Below, one piece after another: positions 31,002-37,945 of a stretch of 37,945 nt of DNA. The stretch's first letter is position 1. Each line of letters opens with the position of its first letter. Location of the stretch: the NCBI RefSeq assembly GCF_900109825.1, contig NZ_FOBL01000023.1, positions 1 to 37,945 of the forward strand, read 5' to 3'. Both the position numbers and the translations under genes were made by a program. Under the pieces are notes generated by a model. The model worked only from the letters and a program-made list of their open reading frames with translations. It was not told the origin of the DNA and ran no database searches. Origin of the DNA: Alkalibacterium putridalgicola (GTDB taxonomy: Bacteria; Bacillota; Bacilli; Lactobacillales; Carnobacteriaceae_A).

Positions 31002-31958
31002 TTATTCCTCTGATTCATCACTGCTGATTTCTACATCTATCTCAAGCATTGCTTCTACGTCTTCTTCTGGCTCTTCTGTTGCGTCTTCCTCCGGTTCTTC
31101 AGAATCTTCTGACTCTTCAGGCTCTTCCGGTTCTTCAGGTACAAGCGGTGCGGCCGGCTCTGTAATGATCGTGCGTTCCAGAGCATCCACGCGAAGGATT
31201 CGTTCGCCGCCGGTATCTCTGACCGGGACATACCAGACTGGGCCGTACATACTTAAGTCTTCCAGATGCAGGGTCCGGTAGTAAGAAAGGATCGGCTGAC
31301 CGACGACTGAGTTGGAGCTGATTTCATTGTTCTGAAAAAGGACCTCAATGGCCTGTCTATCTGTAATGATCGCCTGCGTCGTCCCCTGTGGTATCATCGG
31401 TCCTGCATAGGTCTGCTGGTAAGAGATGATGTTTCCGTCACTGCCGTAAAAGAGCGAGATTTCGGATGTCCCATCTGCCACGGGGATCCCTTCCACTACC
31501 TGGGCATAGACAAAGCGATTTTGACTGCGGTCATACCTCAAGTAAGTATATTCATCCCCAAATAAAACCGAATCACTTAAAATAAACTCGTTTAGTCTAG
31601 CAAAGTCTGCTTCGGTAAAGCCATCGTCAGGATTGCCTTCGATCTCGATCGGATCAGATAGAATACTTGTGTAGAGAGACCCGTCCGCCGCGACAGAACC
31701 CGCCTGATTTTCCAGCTGATCGACATTCTCTTCCAGCAGCTGATTGCTGTCTGCCTGAACATAATAGACTTCCCGTTCTTCTTCCTGAAGGGTGGGCAGT
31801 TCGATACCGATCTGCTCCATCTCACGTATCAGATTGACTTGACCGGGGGCACTCGTTGCCTGCTGGATATCATTCCGATTGAAGTAACTGACAAGAAGAT
31901 AAATATTCAGCAGCAGAAAGGTGATCAGAAAAATGTTTTCAATTTTTTTAAAATCCAT
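31002..31958 (-). CDS. yycI: YycI, regulator of WalK
   Basis: A 318-residue single-pass membrane protein with N-terminal anchor at about residues 9-27 (FLITFLLLNIYLLVSYF) and a large extracytoplasmic YycI domain (to about 262). In relatives YycI and YycH interact with WalK through their membrane helices and modulate its kinase activity. The last 55 residues are a highly acidic, repetitive Pro-Glu-rich tail (PEEPEEPEESEDSEEPEEDA...), not usual for the family. Its start overlaps the end of yycH by 11 bases, so translation is coupled. Confidence 0.92.
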   Translation of the reverse strand: MDFKKIENIFLITFLLLNIYLLVSYFNRNDIQQATSAPGQVNLIREMEQIGIELPTLQEEEREVYYVQADSNQLLEENVDQLENQAGSVAADGSLYTSILSDPIEIEGNPDDGFTEADFARLNEFILSDSVLFGDEYTYLRYDRSQNRFVYAQVVEGIPVADGTSEISLFYGSDGNIISYQQTYAGPMIPQGTTQAIITDRQAIEVLFQNNEISSNSVVGQPILSYYRTLHLEDLSMYGPVWYVPVRDTGGERILRVDALERTIITEPAAPLVPEEPEEPEESEDSEEPEEDATEEPEEDVEAMLEIDVEISSDESEE

Positions 31959-33267
31959 TTAGTGATGCCTCCTGTGACTCAATGAATCGGCTGACTTCTA
32001 TCCAGTTATCCTGAGTTTCTACATACCAGTCGGGTTCAAAGTGCACGACCCGTTCATCTTCTTCACTCTCTGTCCATGTCAAGCCAATGCGGATATCTTC
32101 GATATTTTCCATAGTGCCTGCCTCTTCAAGCTGTGCCATAATTTCTGTGCCGCTTGGCAAGGTCTTCGTTCGTTCTCCCGTCAAGGTCAGGGGTGTCTGA
32201 ACGACTCGGATAGGAACCTCAAGGCTTGTCAGACCACTCTCAACGACGGTCACCTCGATCATCGATTCATACTGCTGATAGCTGTAGATAGGATAGCCCT
32301 GGATATAACGCTGGTACGTGACTTCCTGGGTCTCAGGGACATATCCCTGATAATGCACGTGTTCTGTCCAGTTCTCGATCTGCGTCAGCGTCTGATAGCT
32401 GCTTAGAAGGCGTTCGCTGAACGTCATCTGTCCCATATCTGAACGCTGTCTCAGATACATTAGGGTATTTGTCGAATCATTTATTCTCAATTCAGTAGTC
32501 AGATCGATATAGCGCGTCGTATTGCCCGTACGTCTCGCATCGATATCCGACGTATCGGAAAAGAACTGAAGCACGAACAGGTTGTTCGGCAGACGCTCGA
32601 CCAGATAGTCACGGTACTCCACTTCCTGTTCTTCTACAGGCAGATAAATGACTCGCTCATTGACTTGAAACGCTTCAACATCGGTCATGATATTATCCTG
32701 GGAATAGAGGAGCTCGTCGAGTATCTCTTCTGTATACTCAGTCCCATCGATTTGGTATAGGAATTCATTATGTGAATCGTAGAAACCGGCAAGTTCAGGG
32801 TTTTCCTTATTCATCAAGACATGTGTAAAGGTACGATTCTCGTAATCTGTCGGCAAATCACTGAAGCCATTCTCAAAGATCCCAAAGGGTACCGGCGCAT
32901 CGAAAATAAATTCGATCCAGCTTTCCTCGTTCAGGTACTCCTGATAAGCAGAGAAACTCAAGCGCTGCGGCGACTGTACTTCGCCAAAGGTGGTTTCCGA
33001 TAAATACTCTTCAAACCAGTCTACTGTATAAAATGTATTGATATCGAGTTTTCTGTCCAGTTCATTACGGTGCCAGATGATTTTCTTGGGAGAAAAAACT
33101 TCCACCAGCGAACGGTCGACCAGTGAAGCGGGAACGGTACTGCCGCCTCCGGAAGATGGTTCGCGCAGCTGCACCCCGGTCGTCCAGATCTGAAAACTCA
33201 AGAACAAGCTCAAACCGATCAGGACGATCAAGAGCAATTGTCTGATTTTAGACCAAATCATTCCCAT
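31948..33267 (-). CDS. yycH: YycH, regulator of WalK
   Basis: A 439-residue single-pass membrane protein: helix at about 10-29 (LLLIVLIGLSLFLSFQIW) and a long extracytoplasmic part with several YycH-type beta domains. Works with YycI on WalK, as above, either repressing it (Bacillus) or activating it (Staphylococcus); which applies here is unknown. Length matches the family (about 430-450). It overlaps the end of walK by 10 bases. Confidence 0.93.
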   Translation of the reverse strand: MGMIWSKIRQLLLIVLIGLSLFLSFQIWTTGVQLREPSSGGGSTVPASLVDRSLVEVFSPKKIIWHRNELDRKLDINTFYTVDWFEEYLSETTFGEVQSPQRLSFSAYQEYLNEESWIEFIFDAPVPFGIFENGFSDLPTDYENRTFTHVLMNKENPELAGFYDSHNEFLYQIDGTEYTEEILDELLYSQDNIMTDVEAFQVNERVIYLPVEEQEVEYRDYLVERLPNNLFVLQFFSDTSDIDARRTGNTTRYIDLTTELRINDSTNTLMYLRQRSDMGQMTFSERLLSSYQTLTQIENWTEHVHYQGYVPETQEVTYQRYIQGYPIYSYQQYESMIEVTVVESGLTSLEVPIRVVQTPLTLTGERTKTLPSGTEIMAQLEEAGTMENIEDIRIGLTWTESEEDERVVHFEPDWYVETQDNWIEVSRFIESQEASLNGF

Positions 33268-35117
33268 TCCTCCTCTTCGTAAGGGACATAAGGAAGGGAG
33301 AGATAAAAGGTCGTCCCTTTGCCTTCCGTACTTTCTGCCCAGATGCGGCCGCCGTGCTGTTCCACGACTTCCTTGGAAATAGCCAGTCCTAGACCGCTGC
33401 CTCCCATGGCGCGTGACCGGGCCCGATCCACACGATAGAAACGGGAGAATATCTTATTGAGATCGGCTTTAGGGATACCCATCCCTTCATCACGGATACT
33501 GATGAGCACCGTGTCGTATCTTTTTTCCATTTTTCCTGTGATGGTTCCGCCGTCCGGTGAATACTTGATCGCATTGTTCATGATATTATCCAGGACCTGG
33601 ATCATTCTGTCCGGATCCACTTCAACAAACACGGACTCCTGGAGGATATCTTTTCTGATCTGATAGTTCTTGCCTTCATACTCGGCCGAATGAATCACCA
33701 TGTCGAACCGGTTAAGCACATGTTCGAGCATTTCGGTCATATCGACGATCTCAAGATTCAGCACACTTTTACCCGAATCGATACGGGATAAGTGAAGCAG
33801 ATCCTGGATCATGCGGATCATACGGTCTGTTTCGTTCTGTGTGACTTCTAAAAAGCGCGGTGCCAGATCGGGATCCTGCCAGGCCCCATCCGCCAGTGCT
33901 TCGATATAGCTGCGCATGCTCGTCAATGGTGTGCGCAGTTCGTGAGAGACGTTGGAAACGAATTGCTTACGCTCTTCTTCTATCCGTTCCTGTTCCGTGA
34001 CGTCATGGAGCACACAGACGATCCCACTGATAAAGCCCGACTCTCTCTGGATCAGAGAAAAAGAGGCGCGCAGGATGATCGGGATACCGTTCTGTTTGCT
34101 GTTCACCAGCATATCGTCCTGATTTTCCAGGATACGGCGCAGAGTGACATCTTCTTCTACGTCCAGGATGGACAGCAGATTGCGTCCGATGGCTTCCTCC
34201 TGGTTCTTATCCAGCATGGACTGGGCCATCTCATTGATGATCATGATCTTGCCGCGCCTGTCTGTCGCCACAACGCCATCCGTCATATGGGTCAGGACGC
34301 TGTCCAGACGTCTGCGCTCGGCATCGATGGATTCCTGCGCCTCGGCAACATCATCGGACAAGTCATTGATCAGACTGGCAAGCTGACCCAGTTCGTCTTC
34401 GCCGTAAACTTTCAGCGTACCTGAATAATCTCCTTCAGCGATCTGACGGGTCTGGATCTGCATTTCCTTGATCGGTTTCGTCAGTGCCCGGGAGACCATG
34501 TTGGCCAGGACGAGGGACAAGATGATGGCCACCGCACTGGACTGCAGAAAGATGCCGGTGATTTGAGAGATCTGATCATAAACGGATTCAATATTGCTTT
34601 CCATTAAAATAGCCCCTAAAAACTGAGACTCTTCCCCCGCTGAAAAAACAGGTTCGACGATTTTCCATCTTCTGTTCTGAGTGACCGGATCGATCACTTG
34701 TCTGGTGATGGAATTTTCAGTTATCTGGGCCTGTCTCAGATCGACGTCATCGGATAATTGTCCGACAATGTTCTGCTGGGTCGTATCACTGGTCCCCATG
34801 AGAATAAGTTCCGAATTCACGACTTGAAGATCGGTAATGCCACTGCCTGAAAACTCAGTGAGCAGATTGCTGATCTCCTGTTCCGGATTTACTTCGCCTT
34901 CTTCCCCGCTTTCTTCACGCTCCAGCGCGGGAAGGATCGTACTTTCCAGAAAATTCATCTGTACTTGACGGTCTTCCTGAAAATTGGCGATCAGCTGACG
35001 CTCAATTTGGGTAATAAAATTCGCCCCGATAAGCTGCAGGGCGAATACAAGTAATAGGACGATCACGAATACGATTTTAGTGTTGATCGACTGATAAATG
35101 CGAATCTTTTTTTTCAT
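33258..35117 (-). CDS. walK: Sensor histidine kinase WalK (YycG)
   Basis: A 619-residue essential-type histidine kinase. Transmembrane helices at about 14-33 and 183-206 flank an extracytoplasmic sensor domain of 150 residues. HAMP (206-260), PAS (about 268-375), HisKA with phospho-acceptor H392 in SNVSHELRTPLTS, and HATPase_c with N box DNIMNNAIKYS, G1 RDEGMGIP, F box FYR and G2 GGSGLGLAI follow. It controls cell-wall hydrolase genes through WalR, with input from YycH/YycI. It starts 6 bases after walR. Confidence 0.97.
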   Translation of the reverse strand: MKKKIRIYQSINTKIVFVIVLLLVFALQLIGANFITQIERQLIANFQEDRQVQMNFLESTILPALEREESGEEGEVNPEQEISNLLTEFSGSGITDLQVVNSELILMGTSDTTQQNIVGQLSDDVDLRQAQITENSITRQVIDPVTQNRRWKIVEPVFSAGEESQFLGAILMESNIESVYDQISQITGIFLQSSAVAIILSLVLANMVSRALTKPIKEMQIQTRQIAEGDYSGTLKVYGEDELGQLASLINDLSDDVAEAQESIDAERRRLDSVLTHMTDGVVATDRRGKIMIINEMAQSMLDKNQEEAIGRNLLSILDVEEDVTLRRILENQDDMLVNSKQNGIPIILRASFSLIQRESGFISGIVCVLHDVTEQERIEEERKQFVSNVSHELRTPLTSMRSYIEALADGAWQDPDLAPRFLEVTQNETDRMIRMIQDLLHLSRIDSGKSVLNLEIVDMTEMLEHVLNRFDMVIHSAEYEGKNYQIRKDILQESVFVEVDPDRMIQVLDNIMNNAIKYSPDGGTITGKMEKRYDTVLISIRDEGMGIPKADLNKIFSRFYRVDRARSRAMGGSGLGLAISKEVVEQHGGRIWAESTEGKGTTFYLSLPYVPYEEEEWE

Positions 35118-35123
35118 AAATCA

Positions 35124-35837
35124 CTACTTCTCCTGTTGTTCAGGACTTCTCAGATAATAACCTACACCTCGGCGTGTGACGAGGAAAGTCGGATGACTTG
35201 GATTGTCTTCGATTTTCTCACGCAGACGTCTGACCGTGACATCTACCGTACGGACATCTCCAAAGTAGTCGTAACCCCAGACCGTTTCAAGCAGGTGCTC
35301 CCGCGTCATGACTTGACCGATATGTCTGGCCAGATAATGCAGCAGTTCAAACTCCCGGTGGGTCAGTTCGATGGACTCGCCGCGTTTGGACACGATATAG
35401 GCATCGGGATGAACGGTCAAGTCACCCACTTCGATATCATTGCTCTCTTCTTTGGCCGCTTCTGTACTCTGCAGAGAGGCCTGTCTTCTAACATTGGCTT
35501 TCACTCGTGCCACCAGTTCACGGTTAGAGAACGGCTTCGTGACGTAATCGTCCGCTCCGAGTTCGAGCCCCAGTACCTTATCGATCTCCTGGTCTTTGGC
35601 TGTGACCATAATGATCGGGATATCCTTCGTTTTTCGGACCTCACGGCAGACTTCCAGTCCATCCATTTTAGGCAGCATAAGATCCAGGACGATTAAGTCC
35701 GGATTCTCTTCTTCGACCTTTTGAAGGGCTTCTTCCCCATCAAAGGCAGTGACCACTTCAAATCCTTCTTTTTCTAAATTAAATTTAACAATATCGGAAA
35801 TCGGCTTTTCGTCGTCGACAACTAGTATCTTTTTCAA
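35124..35837 (-). CDS. walR: Response regulator WalR (YycF)
   Basis: A 237-residue OmpR/PhoB-family regulator. Receiver domain (1-118) with acidic pair D8-D9, phospho-acceptor D52 ([10 protein letters not shown]), T near 80 and K102 in TKPFSN; the winged-helix domain (about 132-232) ends with TRRGVGYYL. In Firmicutes it activates autolysin genes and is essential in many species. First gene of the walR-walK-yycH-yycI-yycJ operon with its own strong promoter. Confidence 0.97.
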   Translation of the reverse strand: MKKILVVDDEKPISDIVKFNLEKEGFEVVTAFDGEEALQKVEEENPDLIVLDLMLPKMDGLEVCREVRKTKDIPIIMVTAKDQEIDKVLGLELGADDYVTKPFSNRELVARVKANVRRQASLQSTEAAKEESNDIEVGDLTVHPDAYIVSKRGESIELTHREFELLHYLARHIGQVMTREHLLETVWGYDYFGDVRTVDVTVRRLREKIEDNPSHPTFLVTRRGVGYYLRSPEQQEK

Positions 35838-35895
35838 AGATGTTCCTCCTCAGAACTGTTTTAAAAAACTGAAAACTGTGATGCATTTCACTTTG

Positions 35896-35924
35896 ATTAT
35901 ACCCTACCTATAAGATGTGTTCAA
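35896..35924 (-). promoter_or_regulatory. Promoter of the walRK operon
   Basis: On the minus strand TTGAAC (35924-35919), exact 17-base spacer, TATAAT (35901-35896), 60 bases before the walR start. Confidence 0.85.
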
Positions 35925-35949
35925 TTTTACTTCATCGACCGGCCGAGTT

Positions 35950-36471
35950 TCAGCGGGTCAAGGTGATCTTCAAGGCATCTGTTTCTCTGGCTATGGCTTT
36001 CTTTTCAGGTAAAGTTTCCAGCGACAATACAGAGTCATGTTCCAGAACGATGACAGGTATTACGGTATTAAAGCCTTTTTCGCTGATCAATTTCTGATCG
36101 AACGTGGCCAGCTGAGCTCCTTTTTCCACGCGGTCGTTCTTCCTTAAAGAGGTCTGAAACCCTTCGCCGTTCATCAACAGGGTATCGATACCGATGTGTA
36201 TCAAGACTTTCAGTCCTCCATCTGTTTCTATATAATAGGCATGCTTTGCATCTGCAACTTCGATCAGTTTGCCGGAAACAGGCGCATACACTATTTCGGA
36301 AGAAGGCTTGATCGCGTAACCGTCACCGATCATTTTCTGGGAAAATAAATCGTCCTGCACTTCCTCAATGGGAATGATTTCGCCATCTGTGACAGCACTT
36401 AACATCACTTCCACTGTATCGCTTTTTTGCTCTCTTTTCTGATCACCGAACCCCTTACGTTCATTACTCAT
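35950..36471 (-). CDS. crr: PTS glucose-family EIIA component
   Basis: A 173-residue phosphotransferase IIA protein of the glucose/Crr family, cytoplasmic. The phospho-accepting His lies in VLIHIGIDTLLMNG (near 112), the second active-site His in the AYYIETDGG preceding segment is replaced as HAYYI (H near 99), and YAPVSGKLIEV is the N-terminal family motif. It can carry phosphate from HPr to EIIBC partners that lack their own IIA domain; the partner is elsewhere. A 20-residue charged N-terminal extension precedes the fold. Standalone, divergent from the DUF948 gene; the leader has a 7-bp inverted repeat AGCAGCA/TGCTGCT near 36510-36551. Confidence 0.88.
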   Translation of the reverse strand: MSNERKGFGDQKREQKSDTVEVMLSAVTDGEIIPIEEVQDDLFSQKMIGDGYAIKPSSEIVYAPVSGKLIEVADAKHAYYIETDGGLKVLIHIGIDTLLMNGEGFQTSLRKNDRVEKGAQLATFDQKLISEKGFNTVIPVIVLEHDSVLSLETLPEKKAIARETDALKITLTR

Positions 36472-36661
36472 TTTTTTCTCCTTTTTAAAGCGACTGATTT
36501 TTATCTGAACAGGCTAAGCAGCACCCTTTTCTGCTTATTTTGCTGCTGCTCATCCACTCCACTTGTTCGTTTCACTTGACAACGCACAAAAATCCTATTG
36601 TGTTGCTACTATTCTAACAATTAAAGCTCTTTCAAGCAATATCTTTTCGCTAGCGTTTCAG

Positions 36662-36690
36662 TTGGTGTTCTATTTACTTCATGGTATTCT
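36662..36690 (+). promoter_or_regulatory. Promoter of the DUF948-ytxH unit
   Basis: TTGGTG (36662-36667), 17-base spacer, TATTCT (36685-36690), 51 bases before the start codon; moderate match. A TTGACA at 36579 has no fitting -10. Confidence 0.5.
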
Positions 36691-36740
36691 AATACTATAG
36701 ATGTAAAAATGATGAAACTGATCAGTAAAGGAGGCACACA

Positions 36741-37202
36741 ATGGAAGCCGGTTATCTTATTTCGCTCATTATTGTTGGTGTATCGCTTGTTCTCCTCATC
36801 GCCATAGGTATTTATGCCATGAAGAAAATGAAGCCGACCCTGAACAATATCGAGCGGACACAAACCAACGTACAAGAACAGGTTGAACATTTTACTAACG
36901 AAGCGGATGTGATGCAGAAGAAAGTGGATCTGATCATGACCCGTGTTGACAGCACCAAAGAGGTGGCGCAGACCAATATGGAAAGAATGAACGAACTCTC
37001 GGATACTGCGTCTAGTTTGTCTCACTCGCTGACTTACCTGAAAGAACACAGCGCTGATTATTCCAAGGGTATCGCACAAAACACCTATACGGAACTGAAG
37101 ACAGACGGACCACGCTTAGCCAAGACCTTTAAGCGGGCGTTCAAAGGGACAGTCGAAAAACAGAAACAGCGTCATCAGAACGACTCGACACAACCACTAT
37201 AA
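36741..37202 (+). CDS. DUF948 domain membrane protein
   Basis: A 153-residue protein with one N-terminal membrane helix (about 5-27, LISLIIVGVSLVLLIAIGIYAM) and a long coiled-coil region (30-110) of the DUF948 family, followed by a basic tail. Function unknown; in Firmicutes such proteins are general-stress/envelope proteins coded next to YtxH-type genes, as here. AAAGGAGG precedes the ATG. Cotranscribed with the ytxH-like gene 30 bases downstream. Confidence 0.82.
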   Translation: MEAGYLISLIIVGVSLVLLIAIGIYAMKKMKPTLNNIERTQTNVQEQVEHFTNEADVMQKKVDLIMTRVDSTKEVAQTNMERMNELSDTASSLSHSLTYLKEHSADYSKGIAQNTYTELKTDGPRLAKTFKRAFKGTVEKQKQRHQNDSTQPL

Positions 37203-37232
37203 ACCACATTATCTTGAAAGGATGACTGAATC

Positions 37233-37775
37233 ATGCCCAAAGTAAGTTTAACAAAAGCCGTACTCATGAGTGCCGCATCAGCCTTCGCCGCTCTAATGTT
37301 TGCCCCTAAAAACGGTAAAGCCTTTAGAGAAGACCTGAAAGACGAGGCATTGAAATTAAAAGACTCCGGAGAAGAAAAAGCCCATGAACTCGTGGATGAT
37401 TTTAAAACGTCTTACATGGAAGCTGAAAAAGAGCTGGAATCAGAACAGGCTAAACTTGATGCCAAACAGGCGAAATTGAACCAGACTATTGAAGAAATCG
37501 AAAGAGATCTGGCTTTAAGTGAAGCCGAAAGACAAGGAACGACAACGCCTGCATCCGATGCCGCTTCTGCAGGCCAGACGATGTATACCGATGATAAATT
37601 AGGCGATGTCAAAGATACGCCTCTTGAACCTGAACAGGATCAGGCCATTCCGAAAGACAAAGTGGATGAAGCCCTCCACGACAATTACCTGTCAGATGAT
37701 GACGATTTTGATATCGACAAATCTGAAGCTGAAGGTAAAGAAGATGCTTCATTGAAGGTAAACCCTAACGAATAA
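37233..37775 (+). CDS. ytxH: YtxH domain general-stress-like protein
   Basis: A 180-residue protein with the YtxH pattern: short N-terminal hydrophobic segment (AVLMSAASAFAALMFAPKNGKAFRED), the APxxGxxxR motif, then an amphipathic/coiled-coil region (40-120) and a very acidic, Pro/Asp-rich tail (130-180). YtxH proteins accumulate in general stress in Bacillus; molecular role unknown. GAAAGGATG lies before the ATG. Last gene of the unit, ending at a strong terminator. Confidence 0.82.
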   Translation: MPKVSLTKAVLMSAASAFAALMFAPKNGKAFREDLKDEALKLKDSGEEKAHELVDDFKTSYMEAEKELESEQAKLDAKQAKLNQTIEEIERDLALSEAERQGTTTPASDAASAGQTMYTDDKLGDVKDTPLEPEQDQAIPKDKVDEALHDNYLSDDDDFDIDKSEAEGKEDASLKVNPNE

Positions 37776-37785
37776 TACCATAGGA

Positions 37786-37816
37786 AAAGGCTGGACTCTA
37801 TTGAGCCCAGCCTTTT
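37786..37816 (+). terminator. Terminator of the DUF948-ytxH unit
   Basis: AAAGGCTGGACTC (37786-37798) pairs with GAGCCCAGCCTTT (37803-37815) with one mismatch, followed by Ts. The remaining 130 bases to the window end show no gene. Confidence 0.88.
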
Positions 37817-37945
37817 TCTGTGTTTAGATAAGAAACCTTCGACAATGTAACGGGAAAAGTGGTCGGCTAGCGGTATTAAGACATGTTCTGGTGATTTCTT
37901 CTCAGGAACTTGTTCTAATAACGGTTTTGCAACATGTTTTTAGTG

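Noticed and set aside
32041-32406. Plus-strand frame of 121 codons opposite yycH
   Set aside because: Shadow of a coding gene in another frame, no start signals.
33942-34424. Plus-strand frame of 160 codons opposite walK
   Set aside because: Arises from codon bias of walK; no ribosome-binding site or recognisable product.
36621-37079. Minus-strand frame of 152 codons opposite the DUF948 gene
   Set aside because: The plus-strand gene has promoter, ribosome site, membrane anchor and partner gene; the minus frame has none.

Overview
The window looks like a chromosomal segment of a low-to-moderate GC Gram-positive bacterium of the order Lactobacillales. A Carnobacteriaceae-like genus is my best guess; no rRNA or other marker here proves it. 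Supporting signs are a complete walR-walK-yycH-yycI-yycJ-htrA locus next to rlmH, strong AGGAGG ribosome-binding sites, frequent TTG/GTG starts, FabV-type enoyl reductase, DegV and YbaK family genes.

Left chromosomal part (1-8790): the end of an rluF-like pseudouridine synthase, a glyoxalase II-like hydrolase, fabV under a promoter overlapped by a FabT-like dyad, a single-domain alkylguanine alkyltransferase homologue, a YbaK-type editing protein, a DegV fatty-acid-binding protein, a DUF1905 protein, a DbpA-type RNA helicase that seems to need a non-AUG start, an MFS transporter and a glyoxalase I.

Accessory island (about 8797-26309): the DNA becomes AT-rich and is bounded on the right by the 3' end of rlmH, the attachment gene of staphylococcal SCC elements. 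The rlmH end (TCATTTATGATACGGTTC plus TCCGCAT, plus-strand view) recurs at 12226-12258 as an 18-base exact copy, and in more diverged form at 9882-9914 and 8797-8827. I read this as three stacked SCC-like segments. Segment A holds one orphan membrane protein. Segment B holds an XRE-ImmA/IrrE peptidase with a partner gene. Segment C holds a type I restriction-modification operon (hsdM-hsdS-hsdR), then an AbiJ-like HEPN protein, an unknown helical protein and a degenerate methyltransferase/TRD protein with an HEPN-like motif; divergently there is a radC, SAUGI-like uracil-DNA-glycosylase-inhibitor, micro-protein, truncated DUF1643 cluster typical of SCC elements; next to rlmH is a membrane protein with a candidate QxK nuclease motif. 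No ccr recombinase is present, so the island would be mobilised in trans or is a relic. Most cargo looks like anti-phage defence.

Right chromosomal part (26283-37945): rlmH, probably cotranscribed with ohrR; divergent ohr with a clear OhrR-type operator; a cluster of DnaA boxes; htrA (predicted lipoprotein); an array of at least six hairpins with compensating stem changes; yycJ, yycI, yycH, walK, walR; a PTS EIIA gene; and divergent DUF948 and YtxH envelope-stress-type genes. The walRK operon controls cell-wall metabolism, with YycH/YycI as membrane regulators of WalK; HtrA and YcyJ-type functions sit beside it as in other Firmicutes.
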